From the NCBI GenBank assembly GCA_027485695.1, contig JAIXQO010000001.1, positions 496,001-560,000 on the forward strand: a stretch of 64,000 nt of DNA, in the 5' to 3' direction. This DNA comes from Pseudomonadota bacterium. GTDB lineage: Bacteria; Bdellovibrionota; UBA1018. A model generated the notes under the pieces. That model saw only the letters and a list, made by a program, of their open reading frames with translations. It ran no database searches and had not been told where the DNA came from. Every line of letters begins with the position of its first letter. The stretch's first letter is position 1. Position numbers and translations under genes: made by a program. Positions 25,489 through 33,669 of the stretch are shown here, in pieces.

Positions 25489-26925
25489 ATGTCCCAGTGG
25501 CTGAATCACCTCCAGGCAACGTTTGAGCGGTCACCCGGATATGTCCACGAAGTCGAGTCGCAGAAGCGGGTGAGCTATCCCGAACTTTGGCGAGCTTCCG
25601 GCGCATGGTCGGAAAAATTCTTCGAGCACTCCCAGGAGATGGTCGCGGTCATTCTGCCGAATTCGATCGCCTACCTCGAAGTCTATCTCGGCGTTCTAAG
25701 ATCCAAGAATATCTTCAGTCCAATTCCTTACTTCGTCGCACTCGGCGAACTCGAGAAAATCCTGGACTACGAAAAACCGATCGCAGTCATCACGGACCGC
25801 GCGGACATTGAAGAGAAGTTCGGTTCTAAATTTCGCGTGATTCGTCACACGGGCCCACTTGAGGCTCCAGTGCAAGCGCGTAGCAAGGACATCGCCGATA
25901 CAGACATTGCTTGCCTGTATTACTCGTCTGGTACGACGGGCAATCAAAAAGGCGTTCTCTACACTCACGAGAACATTCACGCACTCATCGACTCGATTTG
26001 CCGGGGTTTCAAGTTCAACGCCGATACCCGCCAGCTGGCATTCTTGCCGTTCGGGCACACGGCTTCGATCAATTACAATATTTTCCCAGCGTTCTTCTGC
26101 GGCTCTCCGCTCTATGTCGCCAAGAGTTTTGAGGAAATTCGGGATCGATTTTTCCGCGTGATCGCCGAGCACCGAATCAACTATACGGAGACGGTTCCGA
26201 CCGTGCTTTTCATGCTCCTGAAATTGAAACAGGACATCACGGGTTTGGACCTCTCGAGTCTGCCTTATGTTGGATGCGGTTCTTCGACTCTGCCGATCGA
26301 GACGCAGCTCAAGTTCCAAGAAGTCTACGGCCTCAAAGTCGCAAATCTTTACGGACTCTCCGAAACCGGCCCATCGCATTTCGATGATCCCACTGAGCCG
26401 GGCTGGGCACCAGGCTCGATCGGTCGACCACTCGACGTGAATCAGTGCCGGGTTTCGTTCGACGGTGAACTCCAACTCAAAGGCAAAGCGGTTTTCGTCG
26501 GCTATTTCAAGAACGAGACGCTCTACCATGAAGTCGTCAAAGACGGTTGGTTCTCGACCGGCGACCTGGGGCACGAAAAAGACGGCAAATTCTATTTCGA
26601 CGACCGCAAAAAAGACCTGATCATTAAATCGGGCATCAACATCCTTCCCGCCGAAGTCGAAGAGAGCATCTATAAGTGCGACGACGTCAAAGAGTGCGTC
26701 GTATTCGGCAAGAAAGATCCGATCCACGGAGAAACCGTGGGCGCGGCAGTCGTCGCTAAACACGAGATTGCGGACGATCTCCTGATTCAACGAGTGAAAC
26801 AGACCTGCAAGCAATACCTCTCCAATTATAAAATCCCGTCCGTGGTTCATGTGGTGCAGGAGATTCCGAAAACCCACAGCGGAAAACTCCTCCGAAAGAA
26901 AATCCGTGAACAATACGGGCAATAA
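25489..26925 (+). CDS. AMP-forming acyl/aminoacyl ligase (adenylation domain)
   Basis: 478 aa, somewhat shorter than ordinary acyl-CoA synthetases, with a shortened N-terminus. Core motifs are present: the P-loop YYSSGTTGNQKG, GLSETGPSH, FSTGDLG, DLIIKSGINI and the catalytic Lys in KTHSGKLLRK. It activates a carboxylic acid with ATP and should load it onto the ACP encoded immediately upstream. The substrate cannot be read from the sequence; a glycerate- or hydroxy-acid-type substrate would agree with the neighbours. A 422-codon open frame on the opposite strand here is only a shadow. Confidence 0.87.
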   Translation: MSQWLNHLQATFERSPGYVHEVESQKRVSYPELWRASGAWSEKFFEHSQEMVAVILPNSIAYLEVYLGVLRSKNIFSPIPYFVALGELEKILDYEKPIAVITDRADIEEKFGSKFRVIRHTGPLEAPVQARSKDIADTDIACLYYSSGTTGNQKGVLYTHENIHALIDSICRGFKFNADTRQLAFLPFGHTASINYNIFPAFFCGSPLYVAKSFEEIRDRFFRVIAEHRINYTETVPTVLFMLLKLKQDITGLDLSSLPYVGCGSSTLPIETQLKFQEVYGLKVANLYGLSETGPSHFDDPTEPGWAPGSIGRPLDVNQCRVSFDGELQLKGKAVFVGYFKNETLYHEVVKDGWFSTGDLGHEKDGKFYFDDRKKDLIIKSGINILPAEVEESIYKCDDVKECVVFGKKDPIHGETVGAAVVAKHEIADDLLIQRVKQTCKQYLSNYKIPSVVHVVQEIPKTHSGKLLRKKIREQYGQ

Positions 26926-27736
26926 GATCATTCCAGTCGTTCGTGAAGCGGGCCTCAAACTCAAAGAACTCTTTGAGCGACGGCACTCGTATCAAACGCC
27001 CTCGAGCGCCGGGAACTACCGCGAAAAAGGCCAGCACGAGCTCGTCCTCGAAGAAGATTTGGTTTCCGATGAAATCCTATTCAGCGGTTTGAAAGCCGCG
27101 TTTCCGGAATATGAAATTTATTCAGAAGAACGTGAAAATTGGCCGGATTTCGAGCGAGATAAGAATTTCAAGTTCCTGATCGACCCGCTCGACGGTACTC
27201 ACAATTACTACTACGGTCTCACGCAGTGGGGTGTCGCGGTTTCCTTGATCGACGGCAATAATGTCCCTCGCGGCGGCTACATCTACTTGCCTTGTTCCGG
27301 TTTGATGCTTGCGAACTCGGGTGAGCCAGGCGAAACGACAACGTTGGTCCACCACCAAGAAAAAAGCACCGCTCAAACTGCCAAACGCGAGCAAATGTCT
27401 CAGTGCATGTTCGCCTATGACAATCAGTTCTATCGCCTCGGGCCACGCGCGATGAAAATCTACAACAAGATCGCAGAAGTTGCGTTCACGACTCGAATCA
27501 GCGGCTCGGCCGCATTTGACTCCGTGATGGTCGCATCAGGACGTTACGATGCACGACTTTGGAATAATGTCCGCCCTTACGACATCGCGGCAAGTATTCC
27601 GATCGTTCGGGGCGCGGGCGGATACGTTTGTGATTTCCAAGGGAATACCCAGTTCGAATTAGACCGCGGAGAAGTCATGATTTGTTCAAATCCGGTCTTG
27701 GGGAAAAAACTCATTCAACTCATTCGGGACGCGTGA
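26906..27736 (+). CDS. Inositol-monophosphatase-family phosphatase
   Basis: 276 aa from a GTG at 26906, overlapping the ligase by 20 bases; an upstream in-frame ATG would overlap more and lacks family similarity. Metal ligands are in the SEERE segment and in IDPLDGTHN (residues 92-100). The WD-type end motif appears as WNNVRPYDIAAS, keeping the Asp. The family acts on inositol-1-phosphate, fructose-1,6-bisphosphate or 3'-phosphoadenosine phosphates. Here, within the ACP module, it may dephosphorylate a small phosphorylated intermediate before or after loading. That role is inferred. Confidence 0.8.
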   Translation: MNNTGNKIIPVVREAGLKLKELFERRHSYQTPSSAGNYREKGQHELVLEEDLVSDEILFSGLKAAFPEYEIYSEERENWPDFERDKNFKFLIDPLDGTHNYYYGLTQWGVAVSLIDGNNVPRGGYIYLPCSGLMLANSGEPGETTTLVHHQEKSTAQTAKREQMSQCMFAYDNQFYRLGPRAMKIYNKIAEVAFTTRISGSAAFDSVMVASGRYDARLWNNVRPYDIAASIPIVRGAGGYVCDFQGNTQFELDRGEVMICSNPVLGKKLIQLIRDA

Positions 27737-27746
27737 GGTTTTGACG

Positions 27747-28133
27747 ATGTTGGACACCCTCAAAAAACATCACATCGGCGTCGTCGTCACCCCCGAAGAA
27801 ATTCCAGAGCTCGAGAAGAAGCTTGGCAAGAAATTCATCTTAGATGCCACCCAAGGTGTTCAGGTTTGTTTCACCTGGAGTGAGGATTTGAATCTTTTCG
27901 TCGAATACATCACGAACGAAGGTCGCGCTAAAAACTACGCTAAGGGTTTTCACCACATTTGTTACGACGTCGAGTCGATGGAGCAGATGAAAAAAATCGA
28001 AGCCCAAATCAAATCGGAGCGCCTCGGTTTTCGGGTGACATTCCCTGAACGCTCGGCATGCGCGGAATGCGCGACCGTCATGTTCTACAAAATCAAAAAC
28101 GTCGGTATCGTGGAGTTCAATATCCGTGATTGA
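27747..28133 (+). CDS. VOC-fold protein related to methylmalonyl-CoA epimerase
   Basis: 128 aa from the ATG at 27747, with GAGG 8 bases upstream; a TTG six bases earlier is less likely. Metal ligands match the epimerase pattern: H9 in KKHHIGVVV, E53 in LFVEYI, H70 in GFHHICYDV and E123 in GIVEFN. Methylmalonyl-CoA epimerase racemises the alpha carbon of an acyl thioester, so an epimerase acting on an ACP- or CoA-bound acyl group would fit the ACP and ligase next door. The exact reaction is unproven; other VOC enzymes share this ligand set. Confidence 0.75.
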   Translation: MLDTLKKHHIGVVVTPEEIPELEKKLGKKFILDATQGVQVCFTWSEDLNLFVEYITNEGRAKNYAKGFHHICYDVESMEQMKKIEAQIKSERLGFRVTFPERSACAECATVMFYKIKNVGIVEFNIRD

Positions 28134-28965
28134 AACGACGGTCGATACTCTTGCACACCATTTGACGCACGATCTAGGCATCCAAGAGGATGACCTCGTG
28201 TTCCTGTTCTCGGGTGTGTGGGGACTCGGCAAACTGGCCAAAGGCGCGAACACCATTACCGATGCGTTTCAGCGTGTTTTGCCACGTGGCTTACTGCTGG
28301 TTCCGACGTTTTCTTACAGTTGGAGTAAGGGCGAGGCCTACGATTCGAAGTCGACACCCTGTCCAGACATGGGGGCTTACGCGAATTCGGTTTGGAAAAA
28401 CCCGCAGTTCGTTCGCACGAATCAGCCGAATTTTTCGGTGGCAGCGCTCAAGAACGATTACAATCAATCGCTGATCGATGAGCTCTTTCAGATCGATGAC
28501 AATTGTTTCGGAGAGCAATCGATCTTCGGAAATACGCTTCGTTACGCACGAAATCGTCGCGCACATGTATTACTCCTCGGAGGTGCGTTCAATGATTGCC
28601 TGTTCCGCTGTACCTACATTCACTATTCGCAACAACTGATGAATGTTCCTTACCGATATCAGAAATCATTTCCGGATCCGGCCGGTTCCGGACGCTCCAC
28701 TCAGCAGTTGGTTCGTTTTCTCTCCTCCGAAGAATATGAGCAGGTCAACGGTCATGCTCCGACTGATCTCGTTTTTCCGGTCAAAGAGGACTTCTCACCT
28801 TTTGGCGTGGATCTAGAAAAAGCGGGGAAGTTGGTCCGCAAACCATTCGCGTATTACGAGAGCCGCATGGCTCGTATCGAAGACGTCTGCGACTTTTTTA
28901 CTTCGCAACTTCGTCAAAACATCTTCTATTGCCTGACTTCTCCGGCCCAGGGGGTTTCGTCATGA
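28126..28965 (+). CDS. AAC(3)-family N-acyltransferase, glycan-cluster type
   Basis: 279 aa from GTG, overlapping the VOC gene by 8 bases. The fold is that of aminoglycoside 3-N-acetyltransferases: DDLVFLFSGVWGLG, then AFQRVLPRGLLLVPTFSYSW, NQPNFSVAAL and a late HVLLLGGAFNDC strand. In sugar loci such proteins (for example Cj1296/Cj1297 of Campylobacter, as I recall) acylate amino sugars and do not give antibiotic resistance. The likely donor is the acyl-ACP made by the genes before it. The acceptor could be a 4- or 7-amino group of a nonulosonate precursor. Confidence 0.78.
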   Translation: MIETTVDTLAHHLTHDLGIQEDDLVFLFSGVWGLGKLAKGANTITDAFQRVLPRGLLLVPTFSYSWSKGEAYDSKSTPCPDMGAYANSVWKNPQFVRTNQPNFSVAALKNDYNQSLIDELFQIDDNCFGEQSIFGNTLRYARNRRAHVLLLGGAFNDCLFRCTYIHYSQQLMNVPYRYQKSFPDPAGSGRSTQQLVRFLSSEEYEQVNGHAPTDLVFPVKEDFSPFGVDLEKAGKLVRKPFAYYESRMARIEDVCDFFTSQLRQNIFYCLTSPAQGVSS

Positions 28966-30134
28966 GTTTGTCCGCTTGCCGAGTTTGCGAGAGTGCGAAT
29001 GTTCGTCTTCATTCCAGTTTCGAGCAAGTGCCGATCCATATGTGGCCACTCGCGCGCCCGGATGGGGCATCCCACCCACATCGCCAAGAGCCGATTGATC
29101 TCTATGCGTGCTTGGCGTGCGGTCACACGCAACTTCAGGAAATGTCCGAATCGCTCGTCGCCGAGCTCTACGGCGAAGGATTTCCGTACGAAGATGATCG
29201 CGCACTCAAGCTCAATCGCCTGGGGAAAATCACAGGCGTTTTGGGCGATGGATTTTTTCGCGGCAAAAAAGTCTTGGACGTCGGTGGCGGGAATAATCCA
29301 TTCACCGGTCTGATCCCCGATTCTGAGCGTTGGATCGCGGATATTGACGAATCGGCGCGCAAACTCGTCGGTGTTTCCGCGGATCATGCGGTGATCGGTG
29401 ATTTCGGTCGAGCAGACTTACCGAAACATTATTTCGACGTCGTCACGGGTTTTCACGTGATGGAGCATTTCCGGTGGCCGCTTGAAGCGGTGAGAAAAAT
29501 GTCCGAAGTCGTCGCCCCGGGCGGTCGCGTGATCATCGAAGTTCCGCATTTCTCCCGAGTGATCGAAGAGAAGCCTTGGTACGGCGTATTTCATCAACAT
29601 CAAAGCATGTTCACGGAATCGAGCCTCAGTCGGTTGTTCTCCGAAGGTGGTTTCGAGATCGAAAAGTGGATCCGTAACGACGAAGTGCTCCTTGCGGTCT
29701 ATCGCAAAAGTGAAGCGAAGCCCGCCGCAATTGCCCCCGTGAACGGTATGGCGATCTTGGATCGATTCCGCGATCGGTTGCGTGGACTTGAGTCACAGCT
29801 CAAGAATTCGGCGTTCTACCGGTCGAGCGATCGGCTAGGTATTTACGGTGCCGGAGGAACGACGATGCTGATTTTGGCGCATTTCCCGTTTCTACGCGAG
29901 CGCGTGAAACGTGCCTTCGATCGTGAAACTCAGAAACAGGGGAAATTCATACCGGGGTCTGCGATTTCTGTCGCTGCTCCCGAGGAACTGGGTCGCGCGA
30001 CGGATCTTCAAGGTATGGTTTTCGTTTCCGAAAATCTTCGTCAGGCGATGGGTCCTTCGTTTCCTGGTGAGTCGATCAATCTCGCATCGATGCTGGACGC
30101 TGCTTCTGATCAACCGAATTTCGCAACAGTTTAG
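28962..30134 (+). CDS. C-methyltransferase-type SAM enzyme with zinc-binding N-terminus
   Basis: 390 aa; ATG at 28962 overlaps the upstream stop (ATGA). Three parts are visible: an N-terminal CxxC...CxxC zinc module (CRVC near residue 5, CLAC near 52), a central SAM domain with VLDVGGGNNPF and a GFHVMEHF strand, and a C-terminal Rossmann-like domain with GIYGAGGTTMLI. This is the layout of sugar C-methyltransferases such as NovU/TylCIII relatives, though O-methylating members exist. It closes the ACP module and may methylate the acyl substituent or the sugar. Confidence 0.82.
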   Translation: MSLSACRVCESANVRLHSSFEQVPIHMWPLARPDGASHPHRQEPIDLYACLACGHTQLQEMSESLVAELYGEGFPYEDDRALKLNRLGKITGVLGDGFFRGKKVLDVGGGNNPFTGLIPDSERWIADIDESARKLVGVSADHAVIGDFGRADLPKHYFDVVTGFHVMEHFRWPLEAVRKMSEVVAPGGRVIIEVPHFSRVIEEKPWYGVFHQHQSMFTESSLSRLFSEGGFEIEKWIRNDEVLLAVYRKSEAKPAAIAPVNGMAILDRFRDRLRGLESQLKNSAFYRSSDRLGIYGAGGTTMLILAHFPFLRERVKRAFDRETQKQGKFIPGSAISVAAPEELGRATDLQGMVFVSENLRQAMGPSFPGESINLASMLDAASDQPNFATV

Positions 30135-30143
30135 GTCGTCCGC

Positions 30144-30926
30144 TCAAACGCTCTGAGAGTGTACAGGTCGGAAAACTCTGCTTTTTTCGAGTACGACGAT
30201 CGAGTCGTGAATGTGGATCCCCGTACAGTGGTTGCTGACCGATGGTTTACGGACTTTTCTGCGGTGATACCAGTGATGCATATCGCTGATAAAATTGCCG
30301 ACCTCATAGAAGAAGTTTTTCTTGGACTTAAACCCGCCGCCGTAGCGTTTCCAATAAGCGGCGTGCAGATCTTCGATCATATAGGTGCCGCCGTCGTTCA
30401 TGAGTGGAAAGAGATGTTTCAGAGTGACCGCAACATGATCCATGTGATGGCTGCCGTCATCGAGGATGACGTCGACGCCACCCATTTCTTTTACGACTGA
30501 TGCCAGGAACTCAGGGTCCGCTTGTGAACCGATGCGGACCTGTCCGGAGAGTCCATCGAGTTTTTTGCAATCCGAATTGATGTCGATGCCGAAAATCACG
30601 GCATCCGGACCGAAATACTTGCGCCACATTTGGAGGCTCCCGCCTTTGCTGACGCCGATTTCCAGGAACCGCACTTTTCTTCCTTTGTAAGGAGAGAAGT
30701 AACGATCATAGAGTGGAATGTAATGATGCCATTTGTGCATCATGTAGGTTTTATTGTCGGCAAAAAGATCGGCGAGTTCTCCGCTGTACTGATATTTTTC
30801 CCGGATGTCTTTCTTGACGTCGCCTTTGGCTTCGAAGAGGAATGGCTCAATGCCTTCGATGCGGTTTCTTCGGGCTTCGAGGATGAATTCAGGCACGAAA
30901 GGTTTGACGATCTTTTTGATGCTCAT
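30144..30926 (-). CDS. Class I SAM methyltransferase, MycE/TylF-like O-methyltransferase
   Basis: 260 aa. FLEIGVSKGGSLQMWRKYF is the motif I region found in macrolide-sugar O-methyltransferases (MycE-like), followed by FGIDIN and DVILDDGSHHMDH, where acidic residues bind the metal in that family. It ends 9 bases from the end of the converging methyltransferase gene and lies downstream of pseG with a 31-base gap. Probably O-methylates a sugar or a hydroxy-acid substituent. A second methyltransferase next to the one at 28962 would suit a di-O-methylated product, which is only a suggestion. Confidence 0.8.
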   Translation of the reverse strand: MSIKKIVKPFVPEFILEARRNRIEGIEPFLFEAKGDVKKDIREKYQYSGELADLFADNKTYMMHKWHHYIPLYDRYFSPYKGRKVRFLEIGVSKGGSLQMWRKYFGPDAVIFGIDINSDCKKLDGLSGQVRIGSQADPEFLASVVKEMGGVDVILDDGSHHMDHVAVTLKHLFPLMNDGGTYMIEDLHAAYWKRYGGGFKSKKNFFYEVGNFISDMHHWYHRRKVRKPSVSNHCTGIHIHDSIVVLEKSRVFRPVHSQSV

Positions 30927-30957
30927 GGGATCTCCGGACTTTGATCGTTACTTTCGC

Positions 30958-32022
30958 TTAATTTCGGCTATTTCGCACGGGTTCTTTGCTGATTTCTGCG
31001 ACGATGCGTTGCGCTCCTTGACCGTCGCACAGTTGCCGAGCCTGGATGGAGATCGTTTCGAGGGCAGTAAAATCGGCTAGTCGACGGTAGGCTTCGGGCA
31101 ATTTCCTTCGAATATTGACCGAGGAAAGTTCTCCAAGCGTCACCGCTGCCTGCTTGGATTCAACGAGGGTTGCGATACCTTCTTGATTGGGAGCGGCAGT
31201 AAAAACGATCGACGGAACACCTACGCTGGAGCGATCCCAAGTGGTTGCACCGCTGGAGCCGATGAAGAGGCGTGTTTTCTGTAATAGCCCCGCGAAATCG
31301 CTGACCGGTGGCGAGGTTTTAAAACCTGGGATCAGATCTGCTCTTCGTTTCAGTTCAGGAAACTCGGGAGCATGCGGATTGAGAATGAAATGGGTAGGCC
31401 CGGCGTTCAGTTCTTTGAGTGTTTCGAGAGTCTCCAGGGTCTCGGCTCCCCACGACCCACCCCCAAAATAAACGAGATTCTCGGTGGTGATTTTTAGGTC
31501 GTAACGCTCACGCGACTCTCTCACCGCGCTCGAAACAAGGGCAAACGAAGGACCTAGGAGTTCGAGGTACGGGCGTAGACAGAGGTTGGCATACTGACCT
31601 GGATTTTCTAACGCTGTGTTGAGGATCCAGTCAGCATCGTGCGTACGGTTGAAAAGATCATCGATGACCAGTGTTTTTTCCGCAGGGACACGCGACTCAA
31701 ATCGGTGGTCTAGACCGTAGTGATCAACAACGAGCAGAGCAATCTGATCCGCATGAAACGACTGGCGGATGAAGTCAGCGTCATGCGTCTGCTCCACTTC
31801 GCCCCAGATTTGTTCATTTAAGAACTCGTGCGGTCGATCTATCCAGAGTTCTGAAATGCGGGAATCCAGATCCGTAACTGAAACCGACGTTGGATACCGC
31901 CTGGACACAAAAACCACGCGGTAGCCATTTTTGATCAATTCCTGCGCCAAAATCACGCACCTTCCGAGGTGCCCTTGGCCGGTAGTGATTCCTGAGTCGA
32001 CACGGAAAACGGCTAATTTCAT
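30958..32022 (-). CDS. pseG: UDP-2,4-diacetamido-2,4,6-trideoxy-beta-L-altropyranose hydrolase PseG
   Basis: 354 aa. The MurG-like GT-B fold hydrolase that releases UDP before PseI acts. Visible marks are the N-terminal FRVDSG with TGQGHLGRC (catalytic region, H18), LLVVDHYGLDHRFE and the C-terminal FIGSSGATTWDRSSVGVPSI donor loop. The N-terminus DSGITTGQGH corresponds to the D-x-x-I-G-x-GH of characterised PseG. It overlaps the upstream gene by 4 bases. With PseB, PseC and PseI it supports a pseudaminic acid pathway, but the final N-acyl group it accepts may differ from acetyl. Confidence 0.9.
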   Translation of the reverse strand: MKLAVFRVDSGITTGQGHLGRCVILAQELIKNGYRVVFVSRRYPTSVSVTDLDSRISELWIDRPHEFLNEQIWGEVEQTHDADFIRQSFHADQIALLVVDHYGLDHRFESRVPAEKTLVIDDLFNRTHDADWILNTALENPGQYANLCLRPYLELLGPSFALVSSAVRESRERYDLKITTENLVYFGGGSWGAETLETLETLKELNAGPTHFILNPHAPEFPELKRRADLIPGFKTSPPVSDFAGLLQKTRLFIGSSGATTWDRSSVGVPSIVFTAAPNQEGIATLVESKQAAVTLGELSSVNIRRKLPEAYRRLADFTALETISIQARQLCDGQGAQRIVAEISKEPVRNSRN

Positions 32023-33458
32023 CCGACGCCGCCCGTGAGTTTACGCCAAATCTTGGTCGAGACGTCTCGGCTATCGTGGGAGAAAAATGTTTGATTCGAG
32101 ATCGGCGTTTTGCCGTTCGATGCCAACATTTCGAGGACCTTTTTTTCGAATTGCTCGTACGTGGTCACACGATAGGGTTCGAGTTCATCGTCATACGGCA
32201 GATAACCGTAGTTTCTTCGTCCCGGATCTACAAACAGGCAAGGCACCCCGTTACCCATGAGTTCATACGCCATCGTTGAGCCCCAGGTGAGATTGCATTT
32301 GGAGGCGTGTGCAACTTCGTAGGAATTGAAATCGTGACTCATGTGGATCAATCGGCTGTTCTCGGTGATCGCTTTTTCCTTTGGATCGGGAACATTGCTC
32401 ATGTGGTGTTTCACACCGACGGAAATCTCCGGATGCTCATCCGCGAAACGCGCCAACCAACGAAAATGCTCATAAAAATCCGGTAAGTATTCAACGTAAG
32501 AATCCTGGAAATCGAGCAGATTGACGCCGATGTAGACGACGTCGACTGGATTCTCGGGCTTGCGACCGCCGGCGATGAACCAGAGGTATTCCATGAACAT
32601 CGAGCCGACCGGTGTGACATCGCGGAGAATCGCACCTTGTCGCAAGGCCCTCTGGTGAGTGCCGTCTCCTAGGGAGAAAAAATGATCAATGTCGTAGTAG
32701 AAGCCACTGAACCCAGCATGGATGATGTTTTTTTGAATCGACGAGCAACTCTTGCCGCCATGTTTTTTGAAAAGCGCGTTCTTCAGAGCGCTCGTATCGT
32801 AGTGCCTCTCTTGAATAAGATATTCGGCTTGAACGCGTTTAAATAGGCTCGTGTAATAAAGATACCGGTCGATCATCCCTAAATGGATGGGGAATAGATT
32901 CGTTTTCGTCCGAAGCGAAGCGATCAGGACCTTCCAAATTCCGACGGAGATGAAACCGCTGAGTGCGCCAAGGGTGGAGACCAGGTCGTATCGGCGATGA
33001 GGAGGGCGATAGACGTGGCGGGCATCGGTCTGAACGGGTTTCACGAGAACGTAGAGCGAGCGGGGGAATAGATCGTATAATTTTTTGAAACGTCTCAGCT
33101 CGAGATCCGTTTCGATCCACTCGATGAGCAGGTCGCACGACTGGCGTGGCGCGGATTTCTTCTCGGAATGTAAGGTTACGTAGCCGAAATAGGCCAATAT
33201 TTTCAGAATATACTTCAGGCTTTGGGCTAAAAAGATCTTCTTCGGGAATGCCGCGCGCTTCCAGTCGTACGCTTCGTAGGCGCTTTTTTTGAGTTCGGTC
33301 TCGATTGCAGCACGAGGCACGCCGAAGGCTCGTGCGCAGTAGTCGTAGTAGGGGCCCAGCTTTGGGTCAGCGCCGAAATCATCGATCGTTTGCTTGAAGA
33401 GAGGAACCGTTTGGTGCAGGGGGTTCTCTCGATTGTGAGAAAATTCGGCAAATTTCAT
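32019..33458 (-). CDS. Unrecognised surface-carbohydrate protein, GT-B-like C-terminus
   Basis: 479 aa. I do not recognise a named family. The C-terminal third contains CNLTWGSTMAYELMGNGVPCLFVDP, which resembles the donor-binding loop of CDP-glycerol glycerophosphotransferase-like and capsule GT-B enzymes (small residues, then Glu, then G-x-P). The N-terminal half is rich in basic and aromatic residues and has one hydrophobic patch near residue 165. It is co-translated with pseG and starts the minus-strand operon, so a nonulosonate transferase is a reasonable guess. It is not evidently homologous to the split pair at 22252-24077. Confidence 0.5.
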   Translation of the reverse strand: MKFAEFSHNRENPLHQTVPLFKQTIDDFGADPKLGPYYDYCARAFGVPRAAIETELKKSAYEAYDWKRAAFPKKIFLAQSLKYILKILAYFGYVTLHSEKKSAPRQSCDLLIEWIETDLELRRFKKLYDLFPRSLYVLVKPVQTDARHVYRPPHRRYDLVSTLGALSGFISVGIWKVLIASLRTKTNLFPIHLGMIDRYLYYTSLFKRVQAEYLIQERHYDTSALKNALFKKHGGKSCSSIQKNIIHAGFSGFYYDIDHFFSLGDGTHQRALRQGAILRDVTPVGSMFMEYLWFIAGGRKPENPVDVVYIGVNLLDFQDSYVEYLPDFYEHFRWLARFADEHPEISVGVKHHMSNVPDPKEKAITENSRLIHMSHDFNSYEVAHASKCNLTWGSTMAYELMGNGVPCLFVDPGRRNYGYLPYDDELEPYRVTTYEQFEKKVLEMLASNGKTPISNQTFFSHDSRDVSTKIWRKLTGGVG

Positions 33459-33522
33459 GGTGGATGCCTAGTTCTAATCGTAAACGACTCTGAAAGGTAT
33501 CTGGAAAGTCATCTTAGGCGAG

Positions 33523-33543
33523 TGTAAATCGAAATAATTTACA
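33523..33543. promoter_or_regulatory. 7-bp inverted repeat in the divergent gap
   Basis: TGTAAAT (33523-33529) and ATTTACA (33537-33543) flank 7 bases in the 211-base gap between divergent operons at 33458 (minus) and 33670 (plus), one of the largest and most AT-rich gaps in the window. The arrangement suits an operator. In the same gap ATGCTGACTC occurs twice (33554-33563 and 33657-33666). No clear -35/-10 pair could be chosen. Confidence 0.35.
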
Positions 33544-33669
33544 TGAAAATTCGATGCTGACTCGTTTGAAAATATCAGCCGCAAATCTTGGCGAAATCAC
33601 CACATTTTCGCGTACTTTTCTTCAGTCTTCGGTTTATTTTAAAGTCCGAAAAACATATGCTGACTCATC

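Noticed and set aside
25696..26964. A 422-codon open frame on the minus strand
   Set aside because: It lies wholly opposite the AMP-forming ligase, has no recognisable domains and is rich in residues produced by reading the reverse complement of a biased coding strand. The ligase frame has all family motifs.
28126..28965. Aminoglycoside resistance gene
   Set aside because: The fold is AAC(3)-like, but the gene is embedded in a glycan operon with an ACP and ligase, and relatives in such loci acylate sugars. Resistance is not supported.
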